A stretch of 64,000 nt of DNA from Streptomyces angustmyceticus (GCF_019933235.1 NZ_CP082945.1:3720001-3784000), one strand, 5' to 3'; shown: positions 1 to 9,335, counted from the first letter of the stretch. The notes: a model not told the origin generated them from the letters alone. Numbers and translations are program-made.

Positions 1-1584
1 GAGGCGGCCGCCCAGCGCTACTTCAGCAAGCACGCCAAGGACCTGAACCTGGAGGAGTCGGCGCTGCTGGCGGGCATCGTCCAGTCGCCCAGCCGCTACG
101 ACCCGCTCAACGACCCGCAGGAGGCCACACGGCGGCGCAACACCGTGCTGCAGCGGATGGCCGACGTGAAGGACATCACCCGGGAACAGGCCGACGCGGC
201 CGCCAAGAAGCCGATCAAGCTGGCGGTCAGCCGCCCCAAGAACGGCTGCATCACCGCGACCCACGGCGCCGGCTTCTTCTGTGACTACATCCGGACGGTC
301 TTCCTCCGCGACAAGTCGTTCGGCAAGAGCCGCAAGGTCCGCCTGAAGCGCTGGGACGAGGGCGGCATGACCATCCGCACCACCCTCGACCCGCAGACCC
401 AGAAGTCGGTGCAGGCGTCGCTGAAGGATCACGTCTACGAGGACGACCCGGTGGCCTCCGCGGCCACCATCGTCGAACCGGGCACCGGGAAGATCCTCGG
501 CATGGGCCAGTCGCGCCCGTACGGCTTCCGCGAGAACGAGACCGTGATCAACCTCTCGGTGGACCACGACATGGGCGGCGGCGCCGGCTACCTGCCCGGG
601 TCGACCTTCAAGCCGGTGGTCGCGGCCGCCGCGCTGGAGCAGGGGACGGATCCGGAGCAGGAGTACCCGTCGCCGTACCGGATGCCGTACCCCAGCCCGG
701 TGCAGACCTGCGACGGCGAATGGCGGGGCAGCGGCTCCGAGAACGTCGAGAACGAGAACAAGGAAGAGGTCGGCCCGTACGCCATGAAGGAGGCGACCGC
801 GAAGTCGGTCAACACCTACTTCGTGCAGCTGATCAGCGACATCGGCGTCTGCCCCGTGGTCAACATGGCGCAGAAGATGGGCATCGAGCGGGCCGACGGC
901 AAGCCGCTGCAGCAGGTGCCGTCGATGACGCTCGGCACCCAGGAGATGTCGCCGCTCACGATGGCGGCCGGGTACGCCGCCTTCGCCGCCGGCGGCCGGT
1001 ACTGCTCGCCGGTGGCCATCGAGTCGATCACCGACGCCCGCGGCCGGGCGCTGAAGGTCCCGCGGTCCAGCTGCCGCACCGCGATGTCCAAGAAGACCTC
1101 GGACACGATCAACACCCTGCTCAAGGGCGTGGTCGAGGACGGCACCGGCAAGGAGGCCGGCCTCAAGGGCCGCGACAGCGCGGGCAAGACCGGCACCACC
1201 GACAGCCGCTACGCCGCCTGGTTCGTCGGCTACACCCCCAACGCGGCCGGCGCGGTCTGGGTCGGCGACCCGCAGCACAAGCGCAAGATGTACGACATCA
1301 CCATCGGCGGCGTCCCCCACGACAAGGTCTACGGCGCCGACACCCCCGGCCCCATCTGGCGCGACGCCATGTCCGGCGCGCTGGCCGGCCGGCCCGCACC
1401 CGCCCTGCCCACCGTCGCGATCGACGATCCCGCCCCGGACAAGCCCCAGGGCGACGAGGGCGACAAGGGCCGCGGCAAGCACAAGCCCGGCCGCGGCGGC
1501 CACGGCGGCGGCAACAAGCCGGGCGGCGGCTTCCACATCCCCGGCTTCCCGGACATCCTGGGCGGCGGCAACGGGGGTTGGTGA
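1..1584 (+). CDS. Class A penicillin-binding protein (glycosyltransferase/transpeptidase), 5' partial
   Basis: Peptidoglycan synthase acting on the outer face of the membrane. It polymerises lipid II (GT51 domain) and cross-links stem peptides (transpeptidase domain). The reading frame is open from the first base, so the start and most of the GT51 domain lie outside the window. The visible N-terminal part (LEESALLAGIVQSPSRYDP) is the end of GT51. The transpeptidase motifs are complete: STFK at codon 201 of the fragment, SVN at 269 and KTGTT at 396. The C-terminus is a Gly/Lys/His-rich low-complexity tail ending GGGNGGW, as in several Streptomyces enzymes of this class. It is convergent with the next gene, with a strong hairpin between them. 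Class assignment is secure; which paralogue it is cannot be told. Confidence 0.95.
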   Translation, partial: EAAAQRYFSKHAKDLNLEESALLAGIVQSPSRYDPLNDPQEATRRRNTVLQRMADVKDITREQADAAAKKPIKLAVSRPKNGCITATHGAGFFCDYIRTVFLRDKSFGKSRKVRLKRWDEGGMTIRTTLDPQTQKSVQASLKDHVYEDDPVASAATIVEPGTGKILGMGQSRPYGFRENETVINLSVDHDMGGGAGYLPGSTFKPVVAAAALEQGTDPEQEYPSPYRMPYPSPVQTCDGEWRGSGSENVENENKEEVGPYAMKEATAKSVNTYFVQLISDIGVCPVVNMAQKMGIERADGKPLQQVPSMTLGTQEMSPLTMAAGYAAFAAGGRYCSPVAIESITDARGRALKVPRSSCRTAMSKKTSDTINTLLKGVVEDGTGKEAGLKGRDSAGKTGTTDSRYAAWFVGYTPNAAGAVWVGDPQHKRKMYDITIGGVPHDKVYGADTPGPIWRDAMSGALAGRPAPALPTVAIDDPAPDKPQGDEGDKGRGKHKPGRGGHGGGNKPGGGFHIPGFPDILGGGNGGW

Positions 1585-1687
1585 ACGGGCGCTCTTACGG
1601 GGCGGCCGGTGAACGGGCGCCGCTGCGGGGCTGATTGAGCCGCTCGCGGCTACAGCTGAAGGGCCCGCCGGCCCGCACAACGAAAGA

Positions 1688-1720
1688 CGCGGGGCGCCCC
1701 CACCATGGGGGCGCCCCGCG
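1688..1720. terminator. Bidirectional stem-loop terminator
   Basis: A 14-bp perfect stem (GCGGGGCGCCCCC arm, extended by one C-G pair) with the 5-nt loop ACCAT lies between two convergent genes. It has no U-tract, which is usual for Streptomyces. Confidence 0.75.
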
Positions 1721-1749
1721 CTCTTCCCGCGAAGACTCCGTGCGGCGGG

Positions 1750-2214
1750 TCAGCCGGCGAGCAGCTTCTTCACCACCGCGGCGACCCGGCCGCCCTCGGC
1801 GCGGCCCGCCACCTGCGGGTTGACGATCTTCATGACGGCGCCCATCGCCCGCGGCCCCTCGGCACCGGCACCCTTCGCCTCCGCCACGGCCGCCGCGACC
1901 AGCTGCTCCAGCTCGTCGTCGGTCAGCTGCTTGGGCAGGTAGTCGGCGAGCAGCTCGCCCTCGGCGCGCTCCCGCTCGGCCGACTCCCCGCGGCCACCCT
2001 TCTCGAAGGCGTCCGCGGCCTCCCGGCGCTTCTTCGCCTCCCGCGCGATGATCTTCTCGACCTCGCCGTCGGACAGCTCGCGCGCCTCGGTGCCCGCGAC
2101 CTCCTCCTTCTGGATCGCGGTCAGCGTGAGACGGAGGGTGGAGGAACGCAGCTCATCGCGCGCCCTGATCGCGTCGGTGAGGTCGTCCTGCAGCTTGGAC
2201 TTGAGCGTGGTCAT
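1750..2214 (-). CDS. GatB/YqeY domain-containing protein
   Basis: A 154-aa cytoplasmic protein of the YqeY family, which resembles the tRNA-binding tail domain of the GatB amidotransferase subunit; its cellular role is not settled. It begins MTTLKSKLQDDL, runs through a charged helical region (AREAKKRREAADAFEKGG), reaches the family motif ELLADYLPKQL and ends GRVAAVVKKLLAG, so it is full length. The ATG at 2214 was chosen because the frame upstream of it lacks family similarity and crosses the divergent promoter region. It is divergent from the phosphoesterase gene and convergent with the PBP gene. Confidence 0.9.
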   Translation of the reverse strand: MTTLKSKLQDDLTDAIRARDELRSSTLRLTLTAIQKEEVAGTEARELSDGEVEKIIAREAKKRREAADAFEKGGRGESAERERAEGELLADYLPKQLTDDELEQLVAAAVAEAKGAGAEGPRAMGAVMKIVNPQVAGRAEGGRVAAVVKKLLAG

Positions 2215-2341
2215 GCCGTCGAGTATGCCCCCACCCACCGACAACCGCCGCGCCTTTTCCCCCCGGCACCGCCACGCCGCCACCGCGCCGGGCGGCTCCC
2301 ACCCGCTGCATCCACCCCCCGCACTCTGCGACGATGGGCTC

Positions 2342-3268
2342 ATGCGCGCGCGATACGGAGTACCCCTGACCCTGACCGCAGTCGGCGCGGCCGGCCTGGC
2401 CTACGCCGCCGGCTTCGAAGTCCGATCCTTCCGCCTCCGACGCGTCACCGTGCCCGTACTGCCCCGCGGCATGCGGCCGTTGCGCGTCCTGCAGGTCTCC
2501 GACATCCACATGGTCAGCGGGCAGCGCAAGAAGCAGCGCTGGCTGCAGTCGCTCGCCGGGCTGCGCCCCGACTTCGTCATCAACACGGGAGACAACCTCT
2601 CCGACACCGAGGGCGTCCCCGAGACACTGGACGCGCTCGGCCCGCTGATGGAGTTCCCCGGCGCCTACGTCTTCGGCTCCAACGACTACTACGGCCCCAA
2701 GCTGCGCAATCCCGCCCGCTACCTCATCGAGCGGGTCCAGGGCCGGCACGGCCTCAACGGCAACGCACCCGCCGTGGGCGTCGTCCACAACCCGTGGGAA
2801 GAGCTGCGCGACGCCTTCGACGCGGCCGGCTGGGTCGGCCTGTCCAACTCCCGCGGCCGCCTCAAGCTGGAGGGCATCGAGATCGCCCTGACCGGCCTGG
2901 ACGACCCGCACATCAAGCGGGACCGCTACGCCGAGGTCGCCGGCGGCCCGGAATCCGGCGCCGATCTCTCCCTGGCCGTCGTCCACGCCCCCTACCTGCG
3001 CTCCCTGGACGCCTTCACCGCCGACGGCTACCCGCTGATCCTGGCCGGCCACACCCACGGCGGCCAGCTCTGCATCCCCTTCTACGGCGCCCTGGTCACC
3101 AACTGCGACATCGACACCGACCGCGTGAAGGGCCTCTCCACCCACACCGCCGCCGGCCACACCTCCTACCTCCACGTCTCCGCAGGCTGCGGCACCAACC
3201 GCTACACCCCGGTCCGCTTCGCCTGCCCCCCGGAGGCGACGCTGCTGACCCTGACGGCGCGGGACTGA
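2342..3268 (+). CDS. Calcineurin-like metallophosphoesterase, membrane-anchored
   Basis: A 308-aa phosphoesterase of the calcineurin superfamily (YkuE/YaeI-like). The dimetal-site motifs appear in order: SDIHM (DxH), NTGDN (GD), GSNDYY (the GNHD position, here GSND), VVHAPY and AGHTHGGQ (GHxH). An N-terminal hydrophobic segment (residues about 8-22) suggests a membrane anchor or uncleaved signal. The ATG at 2342 is the natural start; further upstream the frame only crosses the divergent yqeY promoter. The substrate is unknown. Related proteins act on UDP-sugar lipids or cyclic nucleotides, but nothing here decides between them. Confidence 0.9.
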   Translation: MRARYGVPLTLTAVGAAGLAYAAGFEVRSFRLRRVTVPVLPRGMRPLRVLQVSDIHMVSGQRKKQRWLQSLAGLRPDFVINTGDNLSDTEGVPETLDALGPLMEFPGAYVFGSNDYYGPKLRNPARYLIERVQGRHGLNGNAPAVGVVHNPWEELRDAFDAAGWVGLSNSRGRLKLEGIEIALTGLDDPHIKRDRYAEVAGGPESGADLSLAVVHAPYLRSLDAFTADGYPLILAGHTHGGQLCIPFYGALVTNCDIDTDRVKGLSTHTAAGHTSYLHVSAGCGTNRYTPVRFACPPEATLLTLTARD

Positions 3269-3570
3269 GGGGACGGGAACGCCCCGCTCCCTACGGGGGC
3301 GGGCCCCGGGCCTCCACCTTTCGGGAGCTGCCGGTCCGGCTTTTTCGGGAGCTGTCGGTCCGGGCGGGGCGGCAGCAGGCGGGTCCCGCGCCGCCCGGGT
3401 TCCCGTTCAGGCGCTCCCGCCCGAGTGGTCCCCGGTCGGGGGGCGGCTGCCGCCCGGGGCCCAGAGGTCGCCTGCGAGGACGCGGGCTAGGACACCGGAG
3501 GCGAACGCGGCCGGGACTGTTGCCGAACGGGGTCTCCCAGCGCCGTTGATCATCCCCGTAACGTGGAGGG
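3269..3570. other. Non-coding gap with a short direct repeat
   Basis: No gene is seen. The stretch holds two near-identical copies of TTTCGGGAGCTG(C/T)CGGTCCGG at about 3318-3363, followed by GC-rich sequence leading to the promoter region of the next gene. The repeat has no evident function. Confidence 0.6.
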
Positions 3571-4296
3571 ATGTCCGATCCCACCCGGACCTCGCAGTCC
3601 ACGCGCCACGCCACCGACCCGGCCGGCGCCGCCGCCCGCACCCCGGCAGCGGCCGTCGCGCCCACGAGCCGCCACCCCCTCGCCGCCGCCTTCCGCCTCC
3701 TGATCACCGCCGCCGCGCTGACCGGAGTCGTCCTGGCGGCCCTCGGCACCGCGGCCCCGGCCCAGCTCCTCACGCGCTTCACCGTGCAGGCCAACCTCGC
3801 CGCTGCGGTGATCGCCGCCTGCTCCGCCCACCGCGCCTGGACCGGCCGCCGCCCCGTGAGCCCCCGGATCACCGGCGCCCTCGTCCCCTTCCTCTTCCTC
3901 CCCGCCCTCCTCCACTACGTCTTCCCGGCCGCCGACCCCATCGCCTTCACGCTGCCCGCCGCGACTCCCGGCGCCGTCCGAGCCGTCTCCGACCAGCTCC
4001 TCTACACCGTCACGCCCCTCGCCGCCCTCGCCGACTGGCTGCTGCTCACCGCCCCTCGCGGCTTCCGCCCGTCCTGCGCCTGGCAGTGGCCGGCCTACCC
4101 CCTGCTCTACCTCGCCTGCACCCTCGCCTTCCCTGCCGCCACCGGCGCCCCCTCCCCCACGGCCGCCACCGCCGCCACCCTCGCGCCGGCCCTCTGCGCC
4201 CTCCCCTTGATCACCATCGGGATCGACCAGGTCAGGCCCGCTCCCCGGCTCCACAAGAACCGGATTTCACCTACAGGGATCAGTCCGCTAAAGTAG
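3571..4296 (+). CDS. Pr6Pr family membrane protein
   Basis: A 241-aa integral membrane protein. After a low-complexity Ala/Thr/Pro N-terminus (residues 1-35) there are about six hydrophobic segments. The spacing and motifs (LLTRFTVQANLAAAV, LLHYVFP, LLYTVTPLAALADWLLL, WPAYPLLYL) match the actinobacterial Pr6Pr family of six-TM proteins, whose biochemical function is unknown. The gene ends 12 bp before tRNA-Pro, so the tRNA promoter must lie inside its last codons. Confidence 0.8.
   Translation: MSDPTRTSQSTRHATDPAGAAARTPAAAVAPTSRHPLAAAFRLLITAAALTGVVLAALGTAAPAQLLTRFTVQANLAAAVIAACSAHRAWTGRRPVSPRITGALVPFLFLPALLHYVFPAADPIAFTLPAATPGAVRAVSDQLLYTVTPLAALADWLLLTAPRGFRPSCAWQWPAYPLLYLACTLAFPAATGAPSPTAATAATLAPALCALPLITIGIDQVRPAPRLHKNRISPTGISPLK
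4265..4294 (+). promoter_or_regulatory. Candidate tRNA-Pro promoter
   Basis: A -35-like TTTCAC and a -10-like TAAAGT, 18 bp apart, end 14 bp before the mature tRNA. They overlap the last codons of the Pr6Pr gene. Confidence 0.45.
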
Positions 4297-4308
4297 AGCT
4301 CGTTGCTT

Positions 4309-4382
4309 CGGGGTGTAGCGCAGCTTGGCAGCGCGCTTCGTTCGGGACGAAGAGGTCGTGGGTTCAAATCCCGCCACCCCGA
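4309..4382 (+). tRNA. tRNA-Pro (anticodon CGG)
   Basis: A 74-nt cloverleaf: acceptor CGGGGTG pairs with CACCCCG. The D-stem is GCGC/GCGC. The anticodon stem CTTCG/CGAAG encloses the loop TTCGGGA, giving anticodon CGG for codon CCG. The T-stem GTGGG/CCCGC carries the loop TTCAAAT, and the discriminator base is A. CCA is not encoded. Confidence 0.97.
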
Positions 4383-4398
4383 CTGAAGAAACACAGGC

Positions 4399-4431
4399 AA
4401 GGGCCTGATCCTCACTGAGGATCAGGCCCTT
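4399..4431 (+). terminator. Rho-independent terminator of tRNA-Pro
   Basis: Perfect stem AAGGGCCTGATCCT / AGGATCAGGCCCTT with a 5-nt loop and a T-rich tail (TCTTGT), starting 17 nt after the tRNA. Confidence 0.9.
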
Positions 4432-4432
4432 C

Positions 4433-5100
4433 TTGTATCTCGTCCGCCGGATCGGGCGACACGTGACGCGGAACACACCGCCGGGCGGGCGTCCAACGCT
4501 TCTTCGTGTTCTCGCGTCAGACCTGCCATCAGGTTCCATCAGCTTCTCCCGCATGCGGTGCATGACGGCAGGAGCCCGGCGCTTCCGTGAGGAAGGGCCG
4601 GTTCGTGGTCACTGAGTGGAGAGTTGAGGCGGGCGGCGCGGCGCGGCGCGCACGCTCCCCTGCCCAGCAGACCGCCCGGTCCACCACCCCGCCATCCGCC
4701 ACCGGTCCCTCCCCACGTGGGGACCGGTGGCGGACGGCGCGGGCGGTGTCGGTCCGCGCCGGTGGGCGCGGGGCGGGTACGGCCGGGGCCGTGGTCGGCG
4801 GGGTGCCGTCCGGACGGGTGGGCCCGCGGGGTGGCCGGCTCGGAGCCGGGGCCGCGGGTGTCGCACCGGCTCGTGACGTCGGCGGACGGCGACTGACAGG
4901 ATGCGTCGGAAGTCGTCGTCCGGAGTGCTGAGCCGGTGGCCTGTCCGGGTGGTGCCCGGTGGCTGCGCTGCTGCTCGGTGATCCTGCCAGCTGTGGCTCC
5001 CCGCGAGGAGGATCCGGGGCCGGACGAACGGCGTCACCGCAGGTCAGGCCGTTAAGGTGAGTTTTCCGGTCCGGATGTCCAGGTGCGGGGGAAGTAAGGG
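4433..5100. other. Intergenic region with a long hairpin
   Basis: No credible gene. The main structure is a 14-bp perfect inverted repeat (TCCGCCACCGGTCC and its complement, 4695-4734) around a 12-nt centre containing CCACGTGG. The rest is GC-rich. The last 20 bp before the next gene carry its ribosome-binding site (GGGGGA). Confidence 0.6.
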
Positions 5101-8100
5101 GTGGAGACCTTGAGTTCCGACTCAGGGGCGCGCACGGCCTTCGCGGAACGTCTCGCGCTGCTGTACAAGGAGGCCGGCAACCCTCCGCTCAAGAAGGTGG
5201 CCGAGTCGGTCGTCCGGCTGCAGCGGGTCGACGAACGGGGGCGGCCCGTACGGGTGTCGGTGCAGCGGATCAGCGACTGGCGCCGGGCCAGGAACGTGCC
5301 CGCCCAGTTCGCCGCGCTCGCCGCGGTGCTGCACATCCTGATTCCGCGGGCCCGGCGTCTGCGGCCCGTTCCGGTGTCCGCCGGTCTGTACGACGTGGCC
5401 GAGTGGCAGCGTCTGTGGGAGCGGGCGGTCGGCGACCGTGCCGCGGCCCCGGCGGAGGACGAGGGGCGTTCCCCGGCCGGGGAGCCGGCCGCCCCCGTGG
5501 TGTGCCCCTACCGCGGGCTGGCGTCGTACCGTCAGCAGGACGCCCGGTGGTTCTTCGGGCGGGAGCGGTGCACCGCCGCGCTCGTCGCGCAGCTGCGCGC
5601 GACGGAGAAGACGGGCGGACTGGTGATGCTCGTGGGGGCCTCGGGGGCCGGGAAGTCCTCCCTGCTGCACGCCGGTCTGGTGCCCGCCCTGCGGAACGCG
5701 GCACCGGGCGGCGAGGACGGTGCGGAGCGGAAGGTGCTGCAGTTCGTGCCGGGCGGCGATCCGCTCGCGGAGCTGACGTCCCGGATACCCGGGCTGGCGC
5801 CCGTCCTCGCCGCCGCGGGGGAATCCGCGGGGCACGAGCCCGGCACCGGGCGCTTCGCGCACGCGGTGCGGGAGGCCGTCGCGGCATGGGCGGGGCGCGA
5901 GACGTCCTGTGCCGCCCGGCCGGTCGTCCTGGTGGACCAGTTCGAGGAGGCGTTCACGCTCTGCTCCGACGAGGCGGAGCGGCGCACCCTCTTCCAGGTC
6001 CTCCACGCGGCGTGCACGCCCGCCGGGCCGGACGCCCCGGCCCCCGTGCTCGTCGTCCTCGGCATACGCGCCGACTTCTACGAACAGTGCCTGGCCCATC
6101 CCGAACTCGCCGACGCGCTGCAGCACCGGCACATGGTGCTCGGGCCGCTGACCACCGCCGAGCTGCGCGAGGCGGTGACCGGGCCGGCCAGGGCCGTGGG
6201 CCTGGAACTCGAACCGGGGCTGGCCGAGCTGATCGTCCGGGAGGTGAGCGCCGACCGCCCCGGCGGGACCCATGACGCGGGGGTGCTGCCGCTCCTGTCC
6301 CACGCCCTGCTCGCCACCTGGCAGCGCCGGAAGGCGGGCCGGCTGACGCTGGCCGGCTACCGCGCGGCGGGCGGCATCCAGGGAGCGGTGGCGGCGACCG
6401 CCGAGCGGGCCTGGTCCGGCCTCGACCCGACGGCGCGCACGGCCGCGCGGCTGCTCCTCCTGCGGCTGGTCCGGCTGGGCGAGGACACCCAGGCCACCCG
6501 CCGGCGGGGGACGCGGCGCCAGCTGGCGGAGGAGTCGACGGACCCCCGCAAGACGCAGGAATCGCTCGAAGCGCTGGTGCACGCCCGCCTGGTGACGCTG
6601 GACGCGGAGGCCGTGGAGATCACCCATGAGGCGCTGCTGCACGCCTGGCCGCGCCTGCGCGACTGGATCGACGAGGACCGGAGCGGCAATCTGCTGCGCC
6701 AGCGGCTGGAGGAGGACGGCAGGGCCTGGGAGAGCTCCCACCGCGACGCCTCGCTGCTCTACCGGGGTTCGCGCCTGGAACAGGCCCGTGCCTGGGCGGA
6801 GTCCGCCGGTGACACCTACCTGACCCGCAGCGCGGTGGACTTCCTGGCCGCCTCGGCCGGGCTGCGCAGGCGCACGGCGTGGATCAGCCGCGGCGCGGTG
6901 TCGGCGCTGGCGGTCCTGGCGGTCGTGGCCGCCGGGTCGGCGGTGGTCGCCTGGCAGCAGCGGGACGACGCGGTGTTCTCGCAGGTGCTCGCCGAGGCCG
7001 ATCGCGTGCAGAACACGGATCCGTCGTTGTCCGCGCAGCTCGACCTGGTGGCGCACCGCCTGCGGCCGGACGACAAGGGCACCCGCAACCGGCTGGTCTC
7101 GACGGCGAACGCGCCGCTGGCCACACCGCTGGCCGGCCACACCGGCGCCGTCTACCTCACCGCGTTCCACCCGGGCGGACGGATCCTGGCCACCGCGAGC
7201 TACGACCGCACCGTCCGCCTGTGGGACGTGGCCGACCCGACGCGCCCCGAGCCCCTGGGCAAGCCGCTGACCGGGCACACGAGCTGGGTGAGCACCGCCG
7301 TCTTCAGCCCGGACGGCCGGACCCTCGCCAGCGCTTCGGACGACGGCACGATCCGGCTGTGGGACGTGCGCGACCCCGTGCGGCCGCGTCCGATCGGCGC
7401 TCCCCTGACCGGCCACGACGGCACGGTCTTCCTGCTCGCCTTCAGTCCGGACGGGCACACCGTGGCCGCCGCCGACGAGGATCACACCGTGCGGCTGTGG
7501 GACGTGGCCGACGCGCGCCGGCCGCGCAGCCTCGGGGTGCTGAGGGGCCACACGGCCGCCGTGCGCGCCGTGGCGTTCAGCCCGGACGGGCGGACGCTGG
7601 CGTCCGGTGGCGACGACGACACGATCCGGCTGTGGGACACCGCCGATCCGCGTCATCCGGCGCCGGCCGGCCCGGTGCTGAAGGGCCACAAGGGCACGGT
7701 GCACTCCGTGGCGTTCAGCCCCGACGGCCGCACTCTCGCCAGCGGCAGCGACGACACCACCATCCGGCTCTGGGACGTGGCCGCCCCCCGGCACGCCGCC
7801 GCGCTCGGTGCGGCGCTCACCGGCCACACCGGTCCCGTGTGGTCGGTGGCCTTCCGGCCGGACGGACGGATGCTCGCCGCCGCCAGCGCGGACAACACGG
7901 CGAGCATGTGGAACGTCGGCAATCCGGCCTACCCCTCGCAGGTCGGCGAGCCGCTCGCGGGCAGCAGCGGCGAGATGTACACCGTGGCCTTCAGCCCCGA
8001 CGGGCGGACCCTGGCCACCGGGAGCGGCGACAACAGGGCCCGGCTGTGGTCGGTGCCGGCGTCGGACATGACCGGCCGCAGCGGGGCGTTCCGCCCGGAC

Positions 8101-9093
8101 GGGCGGGTGCTCGCCACGGCCGCGCGCGACCAGCGGATCCGGCTGTGGGACGTGCGCGATGCCCGGCGGCCCGCGTTGCTGGGCAGGCCCTTGCGGCCCG
8201 GGAAGGGGGACGCGCGGGCGATGGCGTTCTCCCCCGACGGCCACACGCTCGCGGTGCGGACGGGAATCCGCACCCTGCGGCTGTGGAACGTCACCGATCC
8301 GGCGCGGCCCGTCCCCTACGGGCCGCCCGTCACGCTGCGGACCCGCTACTCGGACGCCATGGCCTTCAGCCCGGACGGCCGCACCCTGGCGACCGCCTAC
8401 GACGACCGCACCATCGCGCTGTGGGACGTCCGTGACCCGTCCCGTCCGCGGCGGCTCGGCGCGCCCCTCACCGGGCACAAGGGCTACGTCAACTCCCTGG
8501 TCTTCGCCCCGGATGCCCGCACGCTCGCCAGCGGCAGCTCCGACAGCACCGTCCGGCTCTGGAAGGTGGCCGACCCGCGGCACGTCCGGCGGCTCGGCGC
8601 ACCGCTCACGGGACACCTGGGCCCCGTCAACCGGCTCGCCTACAGTCCGGACGGCCGGACCCTGGCCAGCGGCAGCGACGACAACACGGTCCGGCTGTGG
8701 AACGTCGGCGACCCCCACGCGGCCACCCGCCTCGCCACCCTCACGGGCCACACCGAGGCGGTCGTGTCGCTGACCTTCAGCCAGGACGGCCGCACCCTGG
8801 CCAGCGGCGGCAACGACGACACGGTCCGGCTCTGGAACGTCACCCGCCCCGCCGCGGCCGCTCCCATCGGCCAGTCGATGAGCCCCAAGTCCACGACGGG
8901 CAATTTCCTCTCGTTCCGGCCCGAGAGCCACATGCTGACGGTGTCGAGCGGCGCCGATACGGTCCGGCTGTGGAACCTGGACGCCGGCGAGGCGGTCCAC
9001 CGCATCTGCGCGACCACCCGGGGAGTGCTGACGCCGGAGAAGTGGCACGAGTACCTGCCCCGGCTGCCGTACACGCCCTCGTGCGGCGAGTGA
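5101..9093 (+). CDS. HTH - nSTAND1 NTPase - WD40 repeat receptor-like protein
   Basis: A 1330-aa multidomain protein. (1) Residues 1-90 contain a helix-turn-helix-like region (VSVQRISDWRRARNVPAQF). (2) An nSTAND1 ATPase domain starts near residue 138 (CPYRGLASY...FFGRE), with Walker A VGASGAGKSS at about 178-189 and Walker B VVLVDQFEEA at about 276-285. (3) One hydrophobic segment lies at about 598-618. (4) Fourteen WD40 repeats run from about 677 to 1295 (pattern GHxxxV..AFSPDGRTLASGS.D.TIRLWDV), enough for two seven-bladed propellers. (5) A conserved Cys-containing tail (ICATTRGVLT...PSCGE) closes it. STAND proteins act as switches: the propeller senses a ligand and the ATPase oligomerises. 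Repeats 7-9 are degenerate. The GTG start is supported by GGGGGA 8 nt upstream. It is alone in its transcription unit. Ligand and output are unknown. Confidence 0.92.
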   Translation: METLSSDSGARTAFAERLALLYKEAGNPPLKKVAESVVRLQRVDERGRPVRVSVQRISDWRRARNVPAQFAALAAVLHILIPRARRLRPVPVSAGLYDVAEWQRLWERAVGDRAAAPAEDEGRSPAGEPAAPVVCPYRGLASYRQQDARWFFGRERCTAALVAQLRATEKTGGLVMLVGASGAGKSSLLHAGLVPALRNAAPGGEDGAERKVLQFVPGGDPLAELTSRIPGLAPVLAAAGESAGHEPGTGRFAHAVREAVAAWAGRETSCAARPVVLVDQFEEAFTLCSDEAERRTLFQVLHAACTPAGPDAPAPVLVVLGIRADFYEQCLAHPELADALQHRHMVLGPLTTAELREAVTGPARAVGLELEPGLAELIVREVSADRPGGTHDAGVLPLLSHALLATWQRRKAGRLTLAGYRAAGGIQGAVAATAERAWSGLDPTARTAARLLLLRLVRLGEDTQATRRRGTRRQLAEESTDPRKTQESLEALVHARLVTLDAEAVEITHEALLHAWPRLRDWIDEDRSGNLLRQRLEEDGRAWESSHRDASLLYRGSRLEQARAWAESAGDTYLTRSAVDFLAASAGLRRRTAWISRGAVSALAVLAVVAAGSAVVAWQQRDDAVFSQVLAEADRVQNTDPSLSAQLDLVAHRLRPDDKGTRNRLVSTANAPLATPLAGHTGAVYLTAFHPGGRILATASYDRTVRLWDVADPTRPEPLGKPLTGHTSWVSTAVFSPDGRTLASASDDGTIRLWDVRDPVRPRPIGAPLTGHDGTVFLLAFSPDGHTVAAADEDHTVRLWDVADARRPRSLGVLRGHTAAVRAVAFSPDGRTLASGGDDDTIRLWDTADPRHPAPAGPVLKGHKGTVHSVAFSPDGRTLASGSDDTTIRLWDVAAPRHAAALGAALTGHTGPVWSVAFRPDGRMLAAASADNTASMWNVGNPAYPSQVGEPLAGSSGEMYTVAFSPDGRTLATGSGDNRARLWSVPASDMTGRSGAFRPDGRVLATAARDQRIRLWDVRDARRPALLGRPLRPGKGDARAMAFSPDGHTLAVRTGIRTLRLWNVTDPARPVPYGPPVTLRTRYSDAMAFSPDGRTLATAYDDRTIALWDVRDPSRPRRLGAPLTGHKGYVNSLVFAPDARTLASGSSDSTVRLWKVADPRHVRRLGAPLTGHLGPVNRLAYSPDGRTLASGSDDNTVRLWNVGDPHAATRLATLTGHTEAVVSLTFSQDGRTLASGGNDDTVRLWNVTRPAAAAPIGQSMSPKSTTGNFLSFRPESHMLTVSSGADTVRLWNLDAGEAVHRICATTRGVLTPEKWHEYLPRLPYTPSCGE

Positions 9094-9283
9094 CGGAGCC
9101 GGGGCCGGACCGCCGCCTGCCGTCCGGGCGCCGGGCGGGCGGCCCCGGCCGGCTCCGCGGGCATCCTTTGCTCCCGGATTCCACCCCTTGCCGCACCACA
9201 CCACGTGATCCCGCTCACAAACCCCAAATGGAGCCGGGCAGTTGGCTCCCACCGGACAGGCAGCCTTGTTAATCTTGGTGTCA

Positions 9284-9335
9284 GCCCGATCGCTGGTGCA
9301 TCCCCCGTCGCCAGCGATCGGGCATTTCCATGCCC
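9284..9335 (+). ncRNA. Putative structured RNA or attenuator upstream of the GntR gene
   Basis: A 13-bp perfect stem (GCCCGATCGCTGG and complement) encloses a 14-nt loop containing CCCCC. A second, overlapping stem GGGCA/TGCCC (9320-9335) would compete with its 3' arm. An AT-rich TTAATCTT lies just upstream and could be a -10 region. The element is far more ordered than its surroundings. It could be a small RNA (the C-rich loop recalls actinobacterial 6C RNAs, but I see only five Cs in one loop), a leader attenuator or an upstream terminator. Confidence 0.45.

Noticed and set aside
4609..5037. Minus-strand frame in the gap before the WD40 gene
   Set aside because: Arg/Pro-rich with no start signal and it runs through the long hairpin at 4695-4734.
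9284..9335. Confident naming of the hairpin as 6C RNA
   Set aside because: Only one loop has a C-run and it is five, not six or more, so the model cannot be assigned by eye.
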